A stretch of DNA of 64,000 nt from Brucella rhizosphaerae (GTDB taxonomy: Bacteria > Pseudomonadota > Alphaproteobacteria > Rhizobiales > Rhizobiaceae), in NCBI RefSeq assembly GCF_002252475.1, contig NZ_NNRK01000017.1, forward strand, positions 124,001 to 188,000, written 5' to 3'. Below, piece after piece: positions 1 to 9,389 of this stretch (the first letter of the stretch is position 1; each line of letters begins with the position of its first letter). A model generated the notes under the pieces. That model was not told the DNA's origin. It was given only the letters and a program-made list of their open reading frames with translations, and ran no database searches. A program made the position numbers and the translations under genes.

Positions 1-1
1 T

Positions 2-721
2 GCCGGCAATGCTGTTTTCTCCGAAATGGGCGCGCCATACGGTCAGGCCGAAGGCGGCTCTCACTTGCCTGCGGGCGTTGGCGTCATTTCCGGGCAAGAC
101 CCATACAAAGATGGCAAGGGATATGTGAATCAGGTCTTTGTGGGCTATGCGGGTGGTGGCGCTTTACATGGTCACGACGGCTGGCTCACGTACTGCGGAC
201 CTGCAAATGCCGGGTTGATCCAATTGGATTCGGTCGAAGTTGATGAATCCATGTATCCAATCATTATTGAGCGACGTGGGGTTGTTCAGGATTCTCAAGG
301 GTATGGAGAATTTGAGGGAGCTCCGACGGTGGGCGGTATTTTTTATCCCCTGGATCACGATATGACCATTGTCTATGCGGCGGACGGCACAACATTCCCA
401 CCACGCGGAGTGTTGGGCGGTGGAACCGGCAAGGCATCGGAAACAATCAAGCTTCAGGCAAACGGTGGTGAAGAGGTGTTGCCCGCATTTGCTGAAGTTG
501 TCATCGAAGAAGGTGCGAAAATCGCATTTACCGCCTCTGGCGGCGGTGGCTATGGTGATCCTCGTAAACGTGATCCGCAGCGTGTGCTTGCTACTGCCAA
601 TCGAGGCTGGCTCTCTGTGGAAGCGGCGTTGCGAATTTATGGCGTTATGCTCGTGCCAGATGAGAATGAACCAGGGACTTTCAAAATTGATGCAGAGAAA
701 ACGACTTCTGACCATCAGTAA
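2..721 (+). CDS. Hydantoinase B/oxoprolinase family protein, C-terminal part
   Basis: The reading frame is open from base 2, so the gene starts before the window and only its last 239 codons are present; the Met codon at 26 is internal. The glycine-rich stretch near the end (GGGGYGDPRKRDPQRV) followed by a segment on re-entry of the chain (GWLSVEAALRIYGV) is the usual C-terminus of HyuB-type subunits. Family members are subunits of ATP-dependent N-methylhydantoinases, 5-oxoprolinases or acetone carboxylases, normally paired with an HyuA subunit, which would lie upstream outside the window. The substrate cannot be told from this fragment. A strong hairpin follows the stop codon. Confidence 0.85.
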   Translation, partial: AGNAVFSEMGAPYGQAEGGSHLPAGVGVISGQDPYKDGKGYVNQVFVGYAGGGALHGHDGWLTYCGPANAGLIQLDSVEVDESMYPIIIERRGVVQDSQGYGEFEGAPTVGGIFYPLDHDMTIVYAADGTTFPPRGVLGGGTGKASETIKLQANGGEEVLPAFAEVVIEEGAKIAFTASGGGGYGDPRKRDPQRVLATANRGWLSVEAALRIYGVMLVPDENEPGTFKIDAEKTTSDHQ

Positions 722-743
722 TTTGGGTATGGTGTAAAATCGA

Positions 744-771
744 AAGCCCGCATGGCGTACCATGCGGGCTT
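744..771. terminator. Bidirectional hairpin terminator
   Basis: Perfect 12-bp stem AAGCCCGCATGG / CCATGCGGGCTT with a 4-nt loop, followed on the plus strand by AGTTTTAG. It lies between two convergent genes (ends at 721 and 817) and probably serves both, although the T-tract is short. Confidence 0.75.
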
Positions 772-816
772 AGTTTTAGACTAAATAGATTTCTCGTGTG
801 TAATATTACAGGTACT

Positions 817-2268
817 CTAAAGTAAGTGGCGTTCAGAAACGAATTTAGTCGTCAAGTAGGACTCAATCGCTTCGCTGCCACCTTCTGAACCGTAACCACT
901 ATCTTTCACGCCGCCAAATGGCGTTTCTGGAAGCGCCAGTCCCAGATGGTTGATTGATAGCATGCCAACTTCAATCCCGCGCTCAAGTTCGCTAATCGTT
1001 GCAGCTGATTTTGTGAAGGCATATGAAGCAAGCCCGAACGGCAGACGGTTGGCTTCCTGCAAAGCCTCATCGATGTCCTGAAACGGGATCATCAACGCGA
1101 CAGGTCCGAATGGCTCTTCATTCATGATGCGCATGTCACGTGTGATATTTGTGAGCACTGTTGGTTCATAAAAATTCCCGGAATTGCCAATTCTTTTGCC
1201 CCCTGTTGCGAGCTTTGCGCCGTGTTCACGCGCATCCGCAACAAGCGATTCAATTGCTTCGAGACGACGTTCTGAGACCAGTGGCCCCATATTGTTTTCG
1301 ACGTCCAGACCGGAGCCAACTGTCAGACGCTTCGTTTCAGTGACGAAAATGTCTACAAACTGATCAATCGCGCATTCTTCAACAAGGAAACGGGTGGGTG
1401 ATACACAGACCTGACCGGCGTTGCGGAATTTTGATTGGCTCATGGTTTTCGCTGCAGCTTCGATGTCTGCGTCGCCGAAAACCAAAACCGGAGCGTGACC
1501 ACCAAGTTCCATCGTTGCTGGCTTCATATGTTTTCCTGCAAGGGAAGCCAGATGTTTGCCGACTGGGACAGATCCGGTGAAAGATACTTTACGAATAGCG
1601 GGATGAGCGATCAGATAATTTGAAATATCCGCTGGTACGCCATATACGAAATTAACTACACCATCTGGAATGCCTGCCTCGTGAAGTACCTGCGCAAGGA
1701 CTGCGGCCGCTGCTGGCGTATCTTCTGATGGTTTGACAACGAGCGAGCAACCGGCAGCGAGCGCTGCGCCGAGCTTTCGCGCGGTCTGGGATACCGGGAA
1801 ATTCCAGGGCGTAAATGCAGCCACCGGGCCAACCGGTTCTTTGAATACAGTTTGCCTTACCGCGCGATCACGAGCAGGAATGATGCGGCCATAAGCGCGG
1901 CGTGCCTCTTCTGCAAACCAATCAAATATATCCGCTGAAACGTTCACTTCAGCACGGGCCTCTGCCAGTGGCTTTCCTTGCTCCTGTGTAAGCAAATGGG
2001 CTGTAGCATCAGCTCTTTCGCGCAACAGTGTCGCAGCTTTTCTAAGGATATTTGAACGCTCAAAGACGCTGGTATTTTTCCAAACCTTGAATCCTTTTTC
2101 TGCCGCTTCCGTCGCTGCCTGGAGTTGTGACTGCGAAGCTACACTGACCGATCCAATTCGCTCATTGCTGACAGGGTTGAGGACATCTATTGGCTTGCCG
2201 CCTTGTCCTTCCACCCATTTACCATTGATGAAAAGTTGGGTGTCTTTGTATGCATTTTGGTTCGACAT
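817..2268 (-). CDS. gabD: NAD(P)-dependent succinate/glutarate-semialdehyde dehydrogenase
   Basis: A 483-residue aldehyde dehydrogenase, normal family length. The PWNFP segment, the general-base glutamate in MELGGHAP and the nucleophilic cysteine in NAGQVCVSP are all intact. The sequence style (FINGKWVEG near the start, KPSEDTP, ETPFGGVKDSGYGSEGG near the end) is that of GabD/DavD enzymes, which oxidise succinate semialdehyde or glutarate semialdehyde to the acid. It is the last gene of a minus-strand unit and starts 7 nt after lhgO. Pairing with L-2-hydroxyglutarate oxidase is typical of the glutarate branch of lysine catabolism, so a C5 semialdehyde is a plausible substrate. That choice is inference. 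Confidence 0.88.
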   Translation of the reverse strand: MSNQNAYKDTQLFINGKWVEGQGGKPIDVLNPVSNERIGSVSVASQSQLQAATEAAEKGFKVWKNTSVFERSNILRKAATLLRERADATAHLLTQEQGKPLAEARAEVNVSADIFDWFAEEARRAYGRIIPARDRAVRQTVFKEPVGPVAAFTPWNFPVSQTARKLGAALAAGCSLVVKPSEDTPAAAAVLAQVLHEAGIPDGVVNFVYGVPADISNYLIAHPAIRKVSFTGSVPVGKHLASLAGKHMKPATMELGGHAPVLVFGDADIEAAAKTMSQSKFRNAGQVCVSPTRFLVEECAIDQFVDIFVTETKRLTVGSGLDVENNMGPLVSERRLEAIESLVADAREHGAKLATGGKRIGNSGNFYEPTVLTNITRDMRIMNEEPFGPVALMIPFQDIDEALQEANRLPFGLASYAFTKSAATISELERGIEVGMLSINHLGLALPETPFGGVKDSGYGSEGGSEAIESYLTTKFVSERHLL

Positions 2269-2275
2269 GGCTCAC

Positions 2276-3466
2276 TCAATTGTTTTGTTGTAAACGTTTG
2301 AAGATCAAATCGCCGATCGGAATTGCCGATGTAGCTGCCGGCGAGGGGGCGTTGCAGACATGCAGTACACGCTTGGACTGCAAGAACTTGAAATCATGGA
2401 TCAATACGCCTTGTTTGGAGACTGCTTGAGCGCGTATTCCTGCTCGGTAGGGCAGCAGATCGCTTGCTTGTAGCGTCGGGCAGTATTTGCGACATTTTTC
2501 CAGATAACTCGACTTGAAGATGCTGTCCTTCATCTCCTGAATTCCGGAGCTAAGGTTATTTGAAATCACCTTCCAGAAACCTGGAAATCTTGCATAGGTG
2601 GCCATATCCCGCAGGTTTGTCGAGAATTTTGCATAGCCCTCGCGTGACATGCCGAGGACTGCGTTTGGACCAACAGTCAGCTTTCCATCCATCATAGGCG
2701 TCAGGTGGATACCGAGAAATGGCATGGATGGATCGGGTACGGGATAAATCATCCGATTGACCAAATTGCTTAACTCGGGCTTCAGCGCATAATATTCTCC
2801 GCGAAAAGGCACGATCTGAAAATCGACTTTTTGTCCCGATTGTTGAGCGAGACGGTCAGCCTGTAGTCCAGCGCAGGCAATGACATAGCGGCTTTCCCAT
2901 ACATCCTTGCTCGTATGAACGCGGACAGTATCTGAACGCTCTTCGATGCGATCAACTTCTACGTTGTATATGATTGTGCCGCCTGCCGCCTTGATCGTCT
3001 CACCCATTGCTCTGGAAACTGCGCGATAGTCGACGATCCCGCTTTGCTCCACGAGCAAAGCACCAAGGCCAGTTACGGCTGGTTCAATCTCTATAAGTTC
3101 CTGACTGTTTAACCGGCGACAGTTAATGCCGTTTGCTGCCGCATTCATTTCGAGATTCGCGAGACGCTGCAACTCGACTGGATTTGTTGCGACTACCAGT
3201 TTTCCAGGAGTACGGTAGGGGATATTATTTTCGTCACAAAACTGTTTCGTTAGGTGCTCACCCGCACGACAAAGTTCAGCCTTTAGGCTTCCCGGTTTGT
3301 AGTAAATTCCAGCATGTATGACACCGCTATTATGCCCGGTCTGATGAACCGCAAGCGAGTTTTCTTTCTCCAACAGAAGAATACGAGAACCCGATTCGCT
3401 TTTGACAATCTTTAATGCGGTCGCCAAGCCAACGATGCCGCCTCCCACGATACAGTAGTCAAACAT
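2276..3466 (-). CDS. lhgO: L-2-hydroxyglutarate oxidase
   Basis: The protein starts MFDYCIVGGGIVGLATALKI, a Rossmann FAD-binding motif at the very N-terminus, which fixes the start at 3466 (396 residues); the frame stays open further upstream to 3535 without family similarity. HTGHNSGVIHAGIYY follows, a hallmark of the LhgO/YgaF branch of the DAO family, and NAPSPAATSAIPIGD closes the FAD fold. LhgO oxidises L-2-hydroxyglutarate to 2-oxoglutarate and passes electrons to the quinone pool. It is followed 7 nt later by gabD. The 266-nt gap between it and the upstream ATPase gene shows no convincing gene, so it may have its own promoter. Confidence 0.88.
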   Translation of the reverse strand: MFDYCIVGGGIVGLATALKIVKSESGSRILLLEKENSLAVHQTGHNSGVIHAGIYYKPGSLKAELCRAGEHLTKQFCDENNIPYRTPGKLVVATNPVELQRLANLEMNAAANGINCRRLNSQELIEIEPAVTGLGALLVEQSGIVDYRAVSRAMGETIKAAGGTIIYNVEVDRIEERSDTVRVHTSKDVWESRYVIACAGLQADRLAQQSGQKVDFQIVPFRGEYYALKPELSNLVNRMIYPVPDPSMPFLGIHLTPMMDGKLTVGPNAVLGMSREGYAKFSTNLRDMATYARFPGFWKVISNNLSSGIQEMKDSIFKSSYLEKCRKYCPTLQASDLLPYRAGIRAQAVSKQGVLIHDFKFLQSKRVLHVCNAPSPAATSAIPIGDLIFKRLQQNN

Positions 3467-3732
3467 GGTCCTCGCTCGATATTTGTTGCATGATGCATCA
3501 TAATGATTATTTGCATGGCGCTCTATCGACGTCAATCACCGTTTGGGTTTCATGTCTCCGATAGCGCAGATTTCCGCAAAATCTCTGTGGTAACAAGAGA
3601 ATGGAATAGTCAATTTGATTAACTGTTCCAGGTCTTGACAGACTGCCAGCAGGTAAATGGCCCAAGGGGGAGCGAATTTGATGGTTGAAACACAGCTGCG
3701 TCAGCAAGGATTCTAACCTCAAATTCAATCCA

Positions 3733-4833
3733 CTAGGCTGCTTTGCTACCAAAGAACACGCACCCGTCTGTATCGTTCCAGCCGATAAGCAATGTTTGTC
3801 CGAGTTGTGGCTCTGATGAAAAGTCGATCAAGGGTCGTCGCAGGACGAGTTGTTGACCTGCTCCTATGTCAACAAGCAGACGTAAATGATCTCCGACGTA
3901 AGTAACGTCGCTTATCGTTGCGCTGCATTGATTGCGTCTTTGTCGCGCGGCTTCTCCAATAGCAATATTTTCCGGCCGGACCGCGAGTTTAACGGGTGTT
4001 CCTGCACCTATAACGCTCGAATCCCGCATATGTACCGAGATACCACTATCAAGAGAGACGAAAAGACATCCTTCCCCGTCATAACCTTTGGACTGTCCTG
4101 AAAGCATATTATTTTCACCGATAAATCCAGCAACATAGGCATTGGCCGGACACTCATAAAGCGCGCGCGGACTGTCGATCTGAACGATATTTCCATTTTC
4201 GAAGATCGCGATGCGGTCTGACATCGTGAGCGCTTCGGATTGATCATGGGTGACATAAACCATGGTGACGCCCAAGTCGCGATGGATTTGCTTTATTTCA
4301 TATTGCATGTGTTCACGCAGCGTTTTGTCGAGTGCGCCGAGTGGTTCGTCCATCAGTATGAGCTCTGGTTCAAATATCAGCGCGCGCGCCAGCGCTACAC
4401 GTTGCTGTTGCCCGCCCGACAACTCATTGGGCCGTCGGTCCTTCATCTTTTCAAGACGCACCATCTCGATAGCCTTTGATACTTTATGCTGTATCTGCTG
4501 CCGGTTCATTTTGCGCATACGCAATGGATAGGCAAGGTTTTGGGCGATGGTCATATGTGGGAAAAGTGCGTAGTTCTGGAATACCACACCAATTCCTCTT
4601 TTGTGTGGGGGCAGGTTTTCTATTGATTTGCCTTGCAGAAAGATGCGGCCGCTTGTTGGCATTTCAAACCCGGCCAACATCATGAGTGTTGTCGTTTTTC
4701 CAGACCCGGAACCACCCAGCAATGTAAGAAATTCACCTTTTTGTATTGAGAGGTTAAGATCGTTTATAATGATGTTACTGCCATCATATGTTTTCTTTAC
4801 ATTGGCGAAATCAACGATGGTTTGTGATGTCAT
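3733..4833 (-). CDS. Spermidine/putrescine-type ABC transporter ATPase
   Basis: 366 residues. Walker A GGSGSGKTTT, Q-loop FQNYALFPHMT, signature [15 protein letters not shown], Walker B LILMDEP and the switch His in THDQSEALT are all present, followed by a TOBE-type C-terminal region from about residue 280. This is the PotA/CysA-like group that energises polyamine, iron or sugar importers. It closes the four-gene importer set and starts 30 nt after the PotC-like permease gene. The solute is not determinable from the ATPase. Confidence 0.92.
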   Translation of the reverse strand: MTSQTIVDFANVKKTYDGSNIIINDLNLSIQKGEFLTLLGGSGSGKTTTLMMLAGFEMPTSGRIFLQGKSIENLPPHKRGIGVVFQNYALFPHMTIAQNLAYPLRMRKMNRQQIQHKVSKAIEMVRLEKMKDRRPNELSGGQQQRVALARALIFEPELILMDEPLGALDKTLREHMQYEIKQIHRDLGVTMVYVTHDQSEALTMSDRIAIFENGNIVQIDSPRALYECPANAYVAGFIGENNMLSGQSKGYDGEGCLFVSLDSGISVHMRDSSVIGAGTPVKLAVRPENIAIGEAARQRRNQCSATISDVTYVGDHLRLLVDIGAGQQLVLRRPLIDFSSEPQLGQTLLIGWNDTDGCVFFGSKAA

Positions 4834-4863
4834 AATGCCCTCTAAGAATGGCTCTTCTATGGA

Positions 4864-5697
4864 TCAATTCGGTTTTGCAGCAGTCAGATTTCTGGTGCTG
4901 CGATGAATGAGACAGACTGCAGTAGCCAGACTAAGCGTCGCGATCAGCATCAGGAAAGTTGACATTGCCAGAATAGAGGGCTCGATATTGTCTCTTAGCC
5001 CTTCAAACATTTTTAATGGCAGAGTGCGTTGAGCAGGGCCTGCCAGAAAAAGTGTAACGACGACTTCATCAAAAGAGGTCATGAAAGCAAACAGTGCGCC
5101 GGATATAATTCCTGGTGCGGTGACAGGTACGAGTATAGTCAAAAAGGCTGCAAGCGGAGATGCGCCCAGGCTGTTTGCAGCGCGCAAAAGGCCCATGTCG
5201 AAGTTTTGCAACGTGGCGGTCACTGTGATTAGCACGAAGGGTGCTGCCAGAACTGTATGGGCGATAATAACCCCCGGCATTGTTGCAGTCAGCCCGATTT
5301 TCGCCATTAGAAAATACATGCCAAGGCCACTGATTACGGGGGGAACGATCATCGGCGCGATCAGAATACCCAGCAAAGTTGTTGGCATGGGCAGATCGCG
5401 GCGCGCAAAGGCATATGCCGCCGAAGTTCCCAAGATTGTTGCAAGTATCGTAGTCGCGATTCCGACGACAAAGCTGTTTTTCAAGGCTGCCAGCCAGGGG
5501 CCGTCATGAAAAACCCGGTCATACCACTGAAAGGAAAAACCGGGCAGTGGATAGGACAAGAAGCTGCCTGCGCTAAATGAAAGCGGTATGATTGCTAGGA
5601 GTGGTACAATCAGAAACAACACCATCAGGCATCCGAAAGCGTAAAAGCAATAACGAGCGAGAAGAGTTTGCTTTGAATATGACATGCTTGCCCTCAT
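4864..5697 (-). CDS. PotC-like ABC transporter permease
   Basis: 277 residues with six predicted transmembrane stretches and the EAA loop (AANSLGASPLAAFLTILVPVTAPGI) that docks on the ATPase. The N-terminal segment (YCFYAFGCLMVLFLIVPL) and the C-terminal order of helices fit the PotC/PotI group of polyamine permeases. The gene overlaps the upstream permease gene by 4 nt (ATGA), indicating translational coupling; the partner is the larger PotB-like protein. Confidence 0.9.
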   Translation of the reverse strand: MRASMSYSKQTLLARYCFYAFGCLMVLFLIVPLLAIIPLSFSAGSFLSYPLPGFSFQWYDRVFHDGPWLAALKNSFVVGIATTILATILGTSAAYAFARRDLPMPTTLLGILIAPMIVPPVISGLGMYFLMAKIGLTATMPGVIIAHTVLAAPFVLITVTATLQNFDMGLLRAANSLGASPLAAFLTILVPVTAPGIISGALFAFMTSFDEVVVTLFLAGPAQRTLPLKMFEGLRDNIEPSILAMSTFLMLIATLSLATAVCLIHRSTRNLTAAKPN

Positions 5698-6959
5698 TTC
5701 AGTCCGGCCAGTTGACGGACGCCAACGGTGCGGGTTGCCACGAGATAAATGCAGAGTGTACAGAAAAGCAGGATGATACCGAGCGCTGATGCCATACCCC
5801 AGTTAATTGTTGTGTTAGCGAAGAAAGCGATAAAATAGCCGAGCATTTGATCGCGGGCACTTCCAACCAGAGATGGCGTAATATAATAGCCCGTTGTAAC
5901 GATGAAAGTCAGCAAGGCACCGGCTCCGACACCAGGTAGCGTCATAGGAAGGTAAACTTCACAGAAGCTACGCAATGGCTTTGCGCCCAGCGATGCAGAC
6001 GCTTTCATATATTGAGGCGGTATTCCTTTCATGGTTGAGTAGATGGGTAACACCATGAACGGCAGCATCATATGGACCATGACAATATATAGGCCCGTGG
6101 TATTGAAGATGAGTTCAAGAGGTTGATTGATTACACCCAGATAGCCGAGGAATGAGTTGATCAGACCTTCGCGCTGTAGCAGCACAATCCATGCTGATGT
6201 TCTGGCGAGTAACGAAGTCCAGAAGGGTAGCATAACAGCGATCATAAGCACGATTGCGAATGGCTTTGGGGCTGTCAGCATTAGGTTTGCTAATGGATAA
6301 CCCAAGATAACACAGACAATTGTTACAATTGCTGCGATCCTGATTGTACGCAGGAGAATGTCGACATAAGTTCGCTGCTCTTCCGGCACCTGAATGATTT
6401 GTCCGCTGTCATTCAACTTCAGGTCCAATGCTGCCAGCATGTAATACGCTGTGTAAGAGGCAGATGAGCGCCGCATGGCGTGCCAGAATACAGGGTCTGC
6501 CCATCGACTATCGATATCCAAAAGAAACCCTTTGGCGTTTTCATTGTCGTCAATATTGGCGGGTAATTCGCGTACTTTCCGCAACGTGCTCGTTAGGAGT
6601 GAACGATAGCCGCTAATTTCGTAATTCAGGCGACGCGCAGCTTCACCTACGTCGCTGCGTGATGCGCCAGCTATTTCTCGTACGAATGTTAAGTAAATCA
6701 TGTTGGGAGGCTGCTCAACCGGATTGGTGCTGTTCCATTGACCAAGTTGAGTTGTTGTTTGGGGGAATGCTGTTATGACTTCCGAATTTTCCACCGCTTT
6801 GTAAAACATAATTGCAATTGGAAGTATAAACGTCAGTAAGACATATAATAAAAGTGGCGCGACCAGTAATAGCGAGTTAATGCGTCTATTTCTTTGAATG
6901 CGATGCAATGTCCTTGCAAGCTGCATCGTTTCGTTTCTATCTGCGAGAGCAATACTCAT
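5694..6959 (-). CDS. PotB-like ABC transporter permease with large insertion
   Basis: 421 residues, about 130 longer than usual PotB-type permeases. The first transmembrane helix (LLLVAPLLLYVLLTFILPIAIMFY) lies at about residues 30-53; then comes a mostly hydrophilic stretch of roughly 140 residues, predicted to face the periplasm, before the remaining helices. The EAA loop (ASASLGAKPLRSFCEVYLPMTLPG) is intact. The gene follows the solute-binding-protein gene and overlaps the PotC-like gene. The insertion may contact the binding protein or the substrate, which is inference; comparable long permeases occur in other Rhizobiales. Confidence 0.88.
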   Translation of the reverse strand: MSIALADRNETMQLARTLHRIQRNRRINSLLLVAPLLLYVLLTFILPIAIMFYKAVENSEVITAFPQTTTQLGQWNSTNPVEQPPNMIYLTFVREIAGASRSDVGEAARRLNYEISGYRSLLTSTLRKVRELPANIDDNENAKGFLLDIDSRWADPVFWHAMRRSSASYTAYYMLAALDLKLNDSGQIIQVPEEQRTYVDILLRTIRIAAIVTIVCVILGYPLANLMLTAPKPFAIVLMIAVMLPFWTSLLARTSAWIVLLQREGLINSFLGYLGVINQPLELIFNTTGLYIVMVHMMLPFMVLPIYSTMKGIPPQYMKASASLGAKPLRSFCEVYLPMTLPGVGAGALLTFIVTTGYYITPSLVGSARDQMLGYFIAFFANTTINWGMASALGIILLFCTLCIYLVATRTVGVRQLAGLK

Positions 6960-7024
6960 CCGAATCTTATCCTAATGCCGGCCGGAGCTTAACCGGCGCG
7001 GCTTTGCAGGGATCAACTAAAAAG

Positions 7025-8062
7025 CTATTGAGCGACCCAGCTTGCGAAGCGCTCAGACAGTTCTTCTCCGTGATCAATCCAGAAACCTGCGTCGAAGCGA
7101 ACTGCATTTTTCATGTTCTCAGGTGCTGAAGGAAGCTTCGACAGACGTTCAGGCGATAAGGCTTCCATGGCTTTCACGTTACTGACGCCGTAGGGAATAG
7201 CGTTGGCAAACACGACCTGCGGGTCTTTCGACATCATGAATTCCACGAATTCAGTCGCCTCCTGAAGATTGGAGGAGCCTTTCATTATGGCCCAGAACTC
7301 AGTAGAGTTAATCTGCCCATCCCATATGACAGGAAAGTTTTTTCCATTATTCTGCGCCGTATCGACACGACCGTTATATGCTGAAGTCATAACCACGTCG
7401 CCTGAAGAAAGCCATTCTTGAGGCTGGGCACCGCTTTCCCACCATTGGATATGCGGCTTTAATTCATCCAGCTTCTTGAAAGCTCTATCCTGTCCTTCTT
7501 TTGTAGCCAGAATTTCGTAGACTTCTGACGGCGGGACACCATCAGCGATCAATGCGACTTCCATGGTTAGCTTGGCTGTTTTACGCAGACCCCGCTTTCC
7601 TTGCCATTTTTCGACATTCCAGAAATCGGTCCAGCTTTTCGGACCGTCAGCGATCTTGTCGGCATCATAGGTCAAGACATTCGCCCAGGCTAAAGCCCCA
7701 ACACCGCATTCTTTGAACTGCGATGGATCGGTCTCTTCAGCATGGGCTTGTTTACTCCAGTCGATGTTTTCAACAAGACCTTGTTCGCATGCCATGGTGA
7801 CTTCATCGTCTTCCATCTGCATGACGTCCCAGGTGATATTGTTGCTGTCAACCATAGCTTTTTGTTTTGCAAGCCCACCATTGGTCGTGTCTTCAAGGAT
7901 ATTGATACCCTTTAGCTTTGAATATGGCTCCATATAAGCTGCACGAAATGCATCTTGAACCGAGCCGCCAAAGCCTACTACGGTCAGGTCTCTGGCTTCA
8001 CTTGCCGACGCTGCAGAAAGTAAAATTCCAAATATAGAGATTATTCTCACCGACTTATTCAT
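7025..8062 (-). CDS. PotD-like periplasmic solute-binding protein
   Basis: The start at 8062 is preceded by a GGGAA ribosome-binding site and gives MNKSVRIISIFGILLSAASA, a clean signal peptide cut before the mature start EARDLTVVGFGG; the frame continues 23 codons upstream without a signal-like sequence. The mature protein of about 320 residues has the family 1 spermidine/putrescine-binding pattern (VGFGGSVQDAFRAAYMEPYSK, WDVMQMEDDEV). It is the first gene of the importer unit, usual for the most abundant component. Ligand unknown; the downstream lhgO and gabD suggest an amine or a C5 carboxylate. Confidence 0.88.
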   Translation of the reverse strand: MNKSVRIISIFGILLSAASASEARDLTVVGFGGSVQDAFRAAYMEPYSKLKGINILEDTTNGGLAKQKAMVDSNNITWDVMQMEDDEVTMACEQGLVENIDWSKQAHAEETDPSQFKECGVGALAWANVLTYDADKIADGPKSWTDFWNVEKWQGKRGLRKTAKLTMEVALIADGVPPSEVYEILATKEGQDRAFKKLDELKPHIQWWESGAQPQEWLSSGDVVMTSAYNGRVDTAQNNGKNFPVIWDGQINSTEFWAIMKGSSNLQEATEFVEFMMSKDPQVVFANAIPYGVSNVKAMEALSPERLSKLPSAPENMKNAVRFDAGFWIDHGEELSERFASWVAQ

Positions 8063-8539
8063 TCGTTTCCCTTTTATTCTGTCTTTTATTATTTTCGAAA
8101 CCGTTACGCTTACGGAAATATTTTTATTCATTTAGACTGAGTGAGTGTACTGAATTTCATTCATGAACCCTCCATCACGTGTCATCGCGATTCAACCGCA
8201 TCATAGCTTTGATGAAGCTATGTCGTTGCTTTAGTGCAATCATCACCGACGAGTAGCGCGAGCAGTTCCCTTTTTTCTTTCGTTGAGGATTTCACTCTTT
8301 TTGAATGGTGTCAACGACAATGTATCCAATTATAAGAGTTAGTCTTGAATAAAGGCGGAAAAATCGTCTTAAATCAAAGTATTGTATTCATTTTGAAGTT
8401 GGTACTATCATACCTATGATTATAGAATCGACAGGGCGGTGCAAAATAGCTGCGTGCCCTGCGATGATTTATTGGAGCAACGAATTTTTGAACCTTGCGC
8501 TAAGTTGTGCGGCTCTGTCAGAGGCTGAATCATAATGCT
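8063..8539. other. Upstream region of the importer operon
   Basis: No gene is supported. The stretch is AT-rich and should hold the promoter of the minus-strand operon. An inverted repeat CATAGCTT-TGATG-AAGCTATG at 8202-8222 is a candidate operator; no matching regulator can be named. The left edge of an IS remnant lies at its far end. Confidence 0.45.
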
Positions 8540-9335
8540 TGCAGCTACTTCAAGCCCTTCCAGGGACCAGGTGAGCAGGCGGATATTTGCGATGTAGATC
8601 CAAGCTTCAGCGGAAGCGATAGCTTTCTCAAAGTCCTTTGCCGTTCAGCGGCATCTTCCGAGCCAAGCAAAGGTCCGCTCGACAACTCATCTGCGTGGGA
8701 GTAGTTCGAAACCGTTGGTCTGGTCTGATCTCTTCATAATTTTCAGCGTAAACTTCTCGACCTTTTCTAACCTACCTTTGAGCTTGGGACCAGTATATCC
8801 ACCATCAGCAAAGATATGCCGTAACCACGGCCAGCGCTTGAGGATGGTTTTCAAGCCTATCGGCGCACTATCTCTGTTCTGAATGCCCACAGAATGGATC
8901 ACACGACCAACCATCAAGCCGAGTGATCAACCACAATATGGCGCTTGCGTCCGTTGATCTTCTTACCGGCATCAAAGCCTCGTATTCCCCCACGTTCGCG
9001 GCTTTTACTGACTGACTATCGATCACACCAGCTGTCGGACTGACCTGTCTTTCAACCTGTTTGCGCAAACATTACAAGCGTGCTGTTGATCGCACGCATC
9101 GTTTCTCCATCACGCTACCATAGAAGCATTTCCTTAAGGTGGAGAACGGTGAGAAGTTCTTGGGCAAAAACCGCCACCGAAAACCCGTCGACCTGATGTA
9201 CAAAAGAGGATTTATCACCTCTCGAATATCTGTTGTGTGCGGGGGGACAAGTTGCTTTGAAAAAGCAGAAGTGGCGAAAGCAGCCGCCACTCTGCGTCGC
9301 CACATCACTTGTATAACACTGGCCATGTCGCTCAT
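8540..9335 (-). pseudogene. IS5-family transposase remnant
   Basis: Pieces of one transposase are found in several frames on the minus strand: the N-terminal part TTDIREVINPLLYIRSTGFRW (9072-9335), then RQVSPTAGVIDSQSVKAA (8868-9068), then WPWLRHIFADGGYTGPKL and MKRSDQTNGFELLPRR (8687-8917), and finally a degenerate end (AIASAEAWIYIANIRLLTWSL) near 8560. Together they follow the order of IS5/IS427-type transposases, but at least three frame changes break it, so it cannot be active. Terminal inverted repeats and a target duplication could not be placed. Confidence 0.85.
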
Positions 9336-9389
9336 ACTGCCGATAGGTGATTTCAGGTTAATCCAGCTTGATCTCCATCAAATCTAAGC

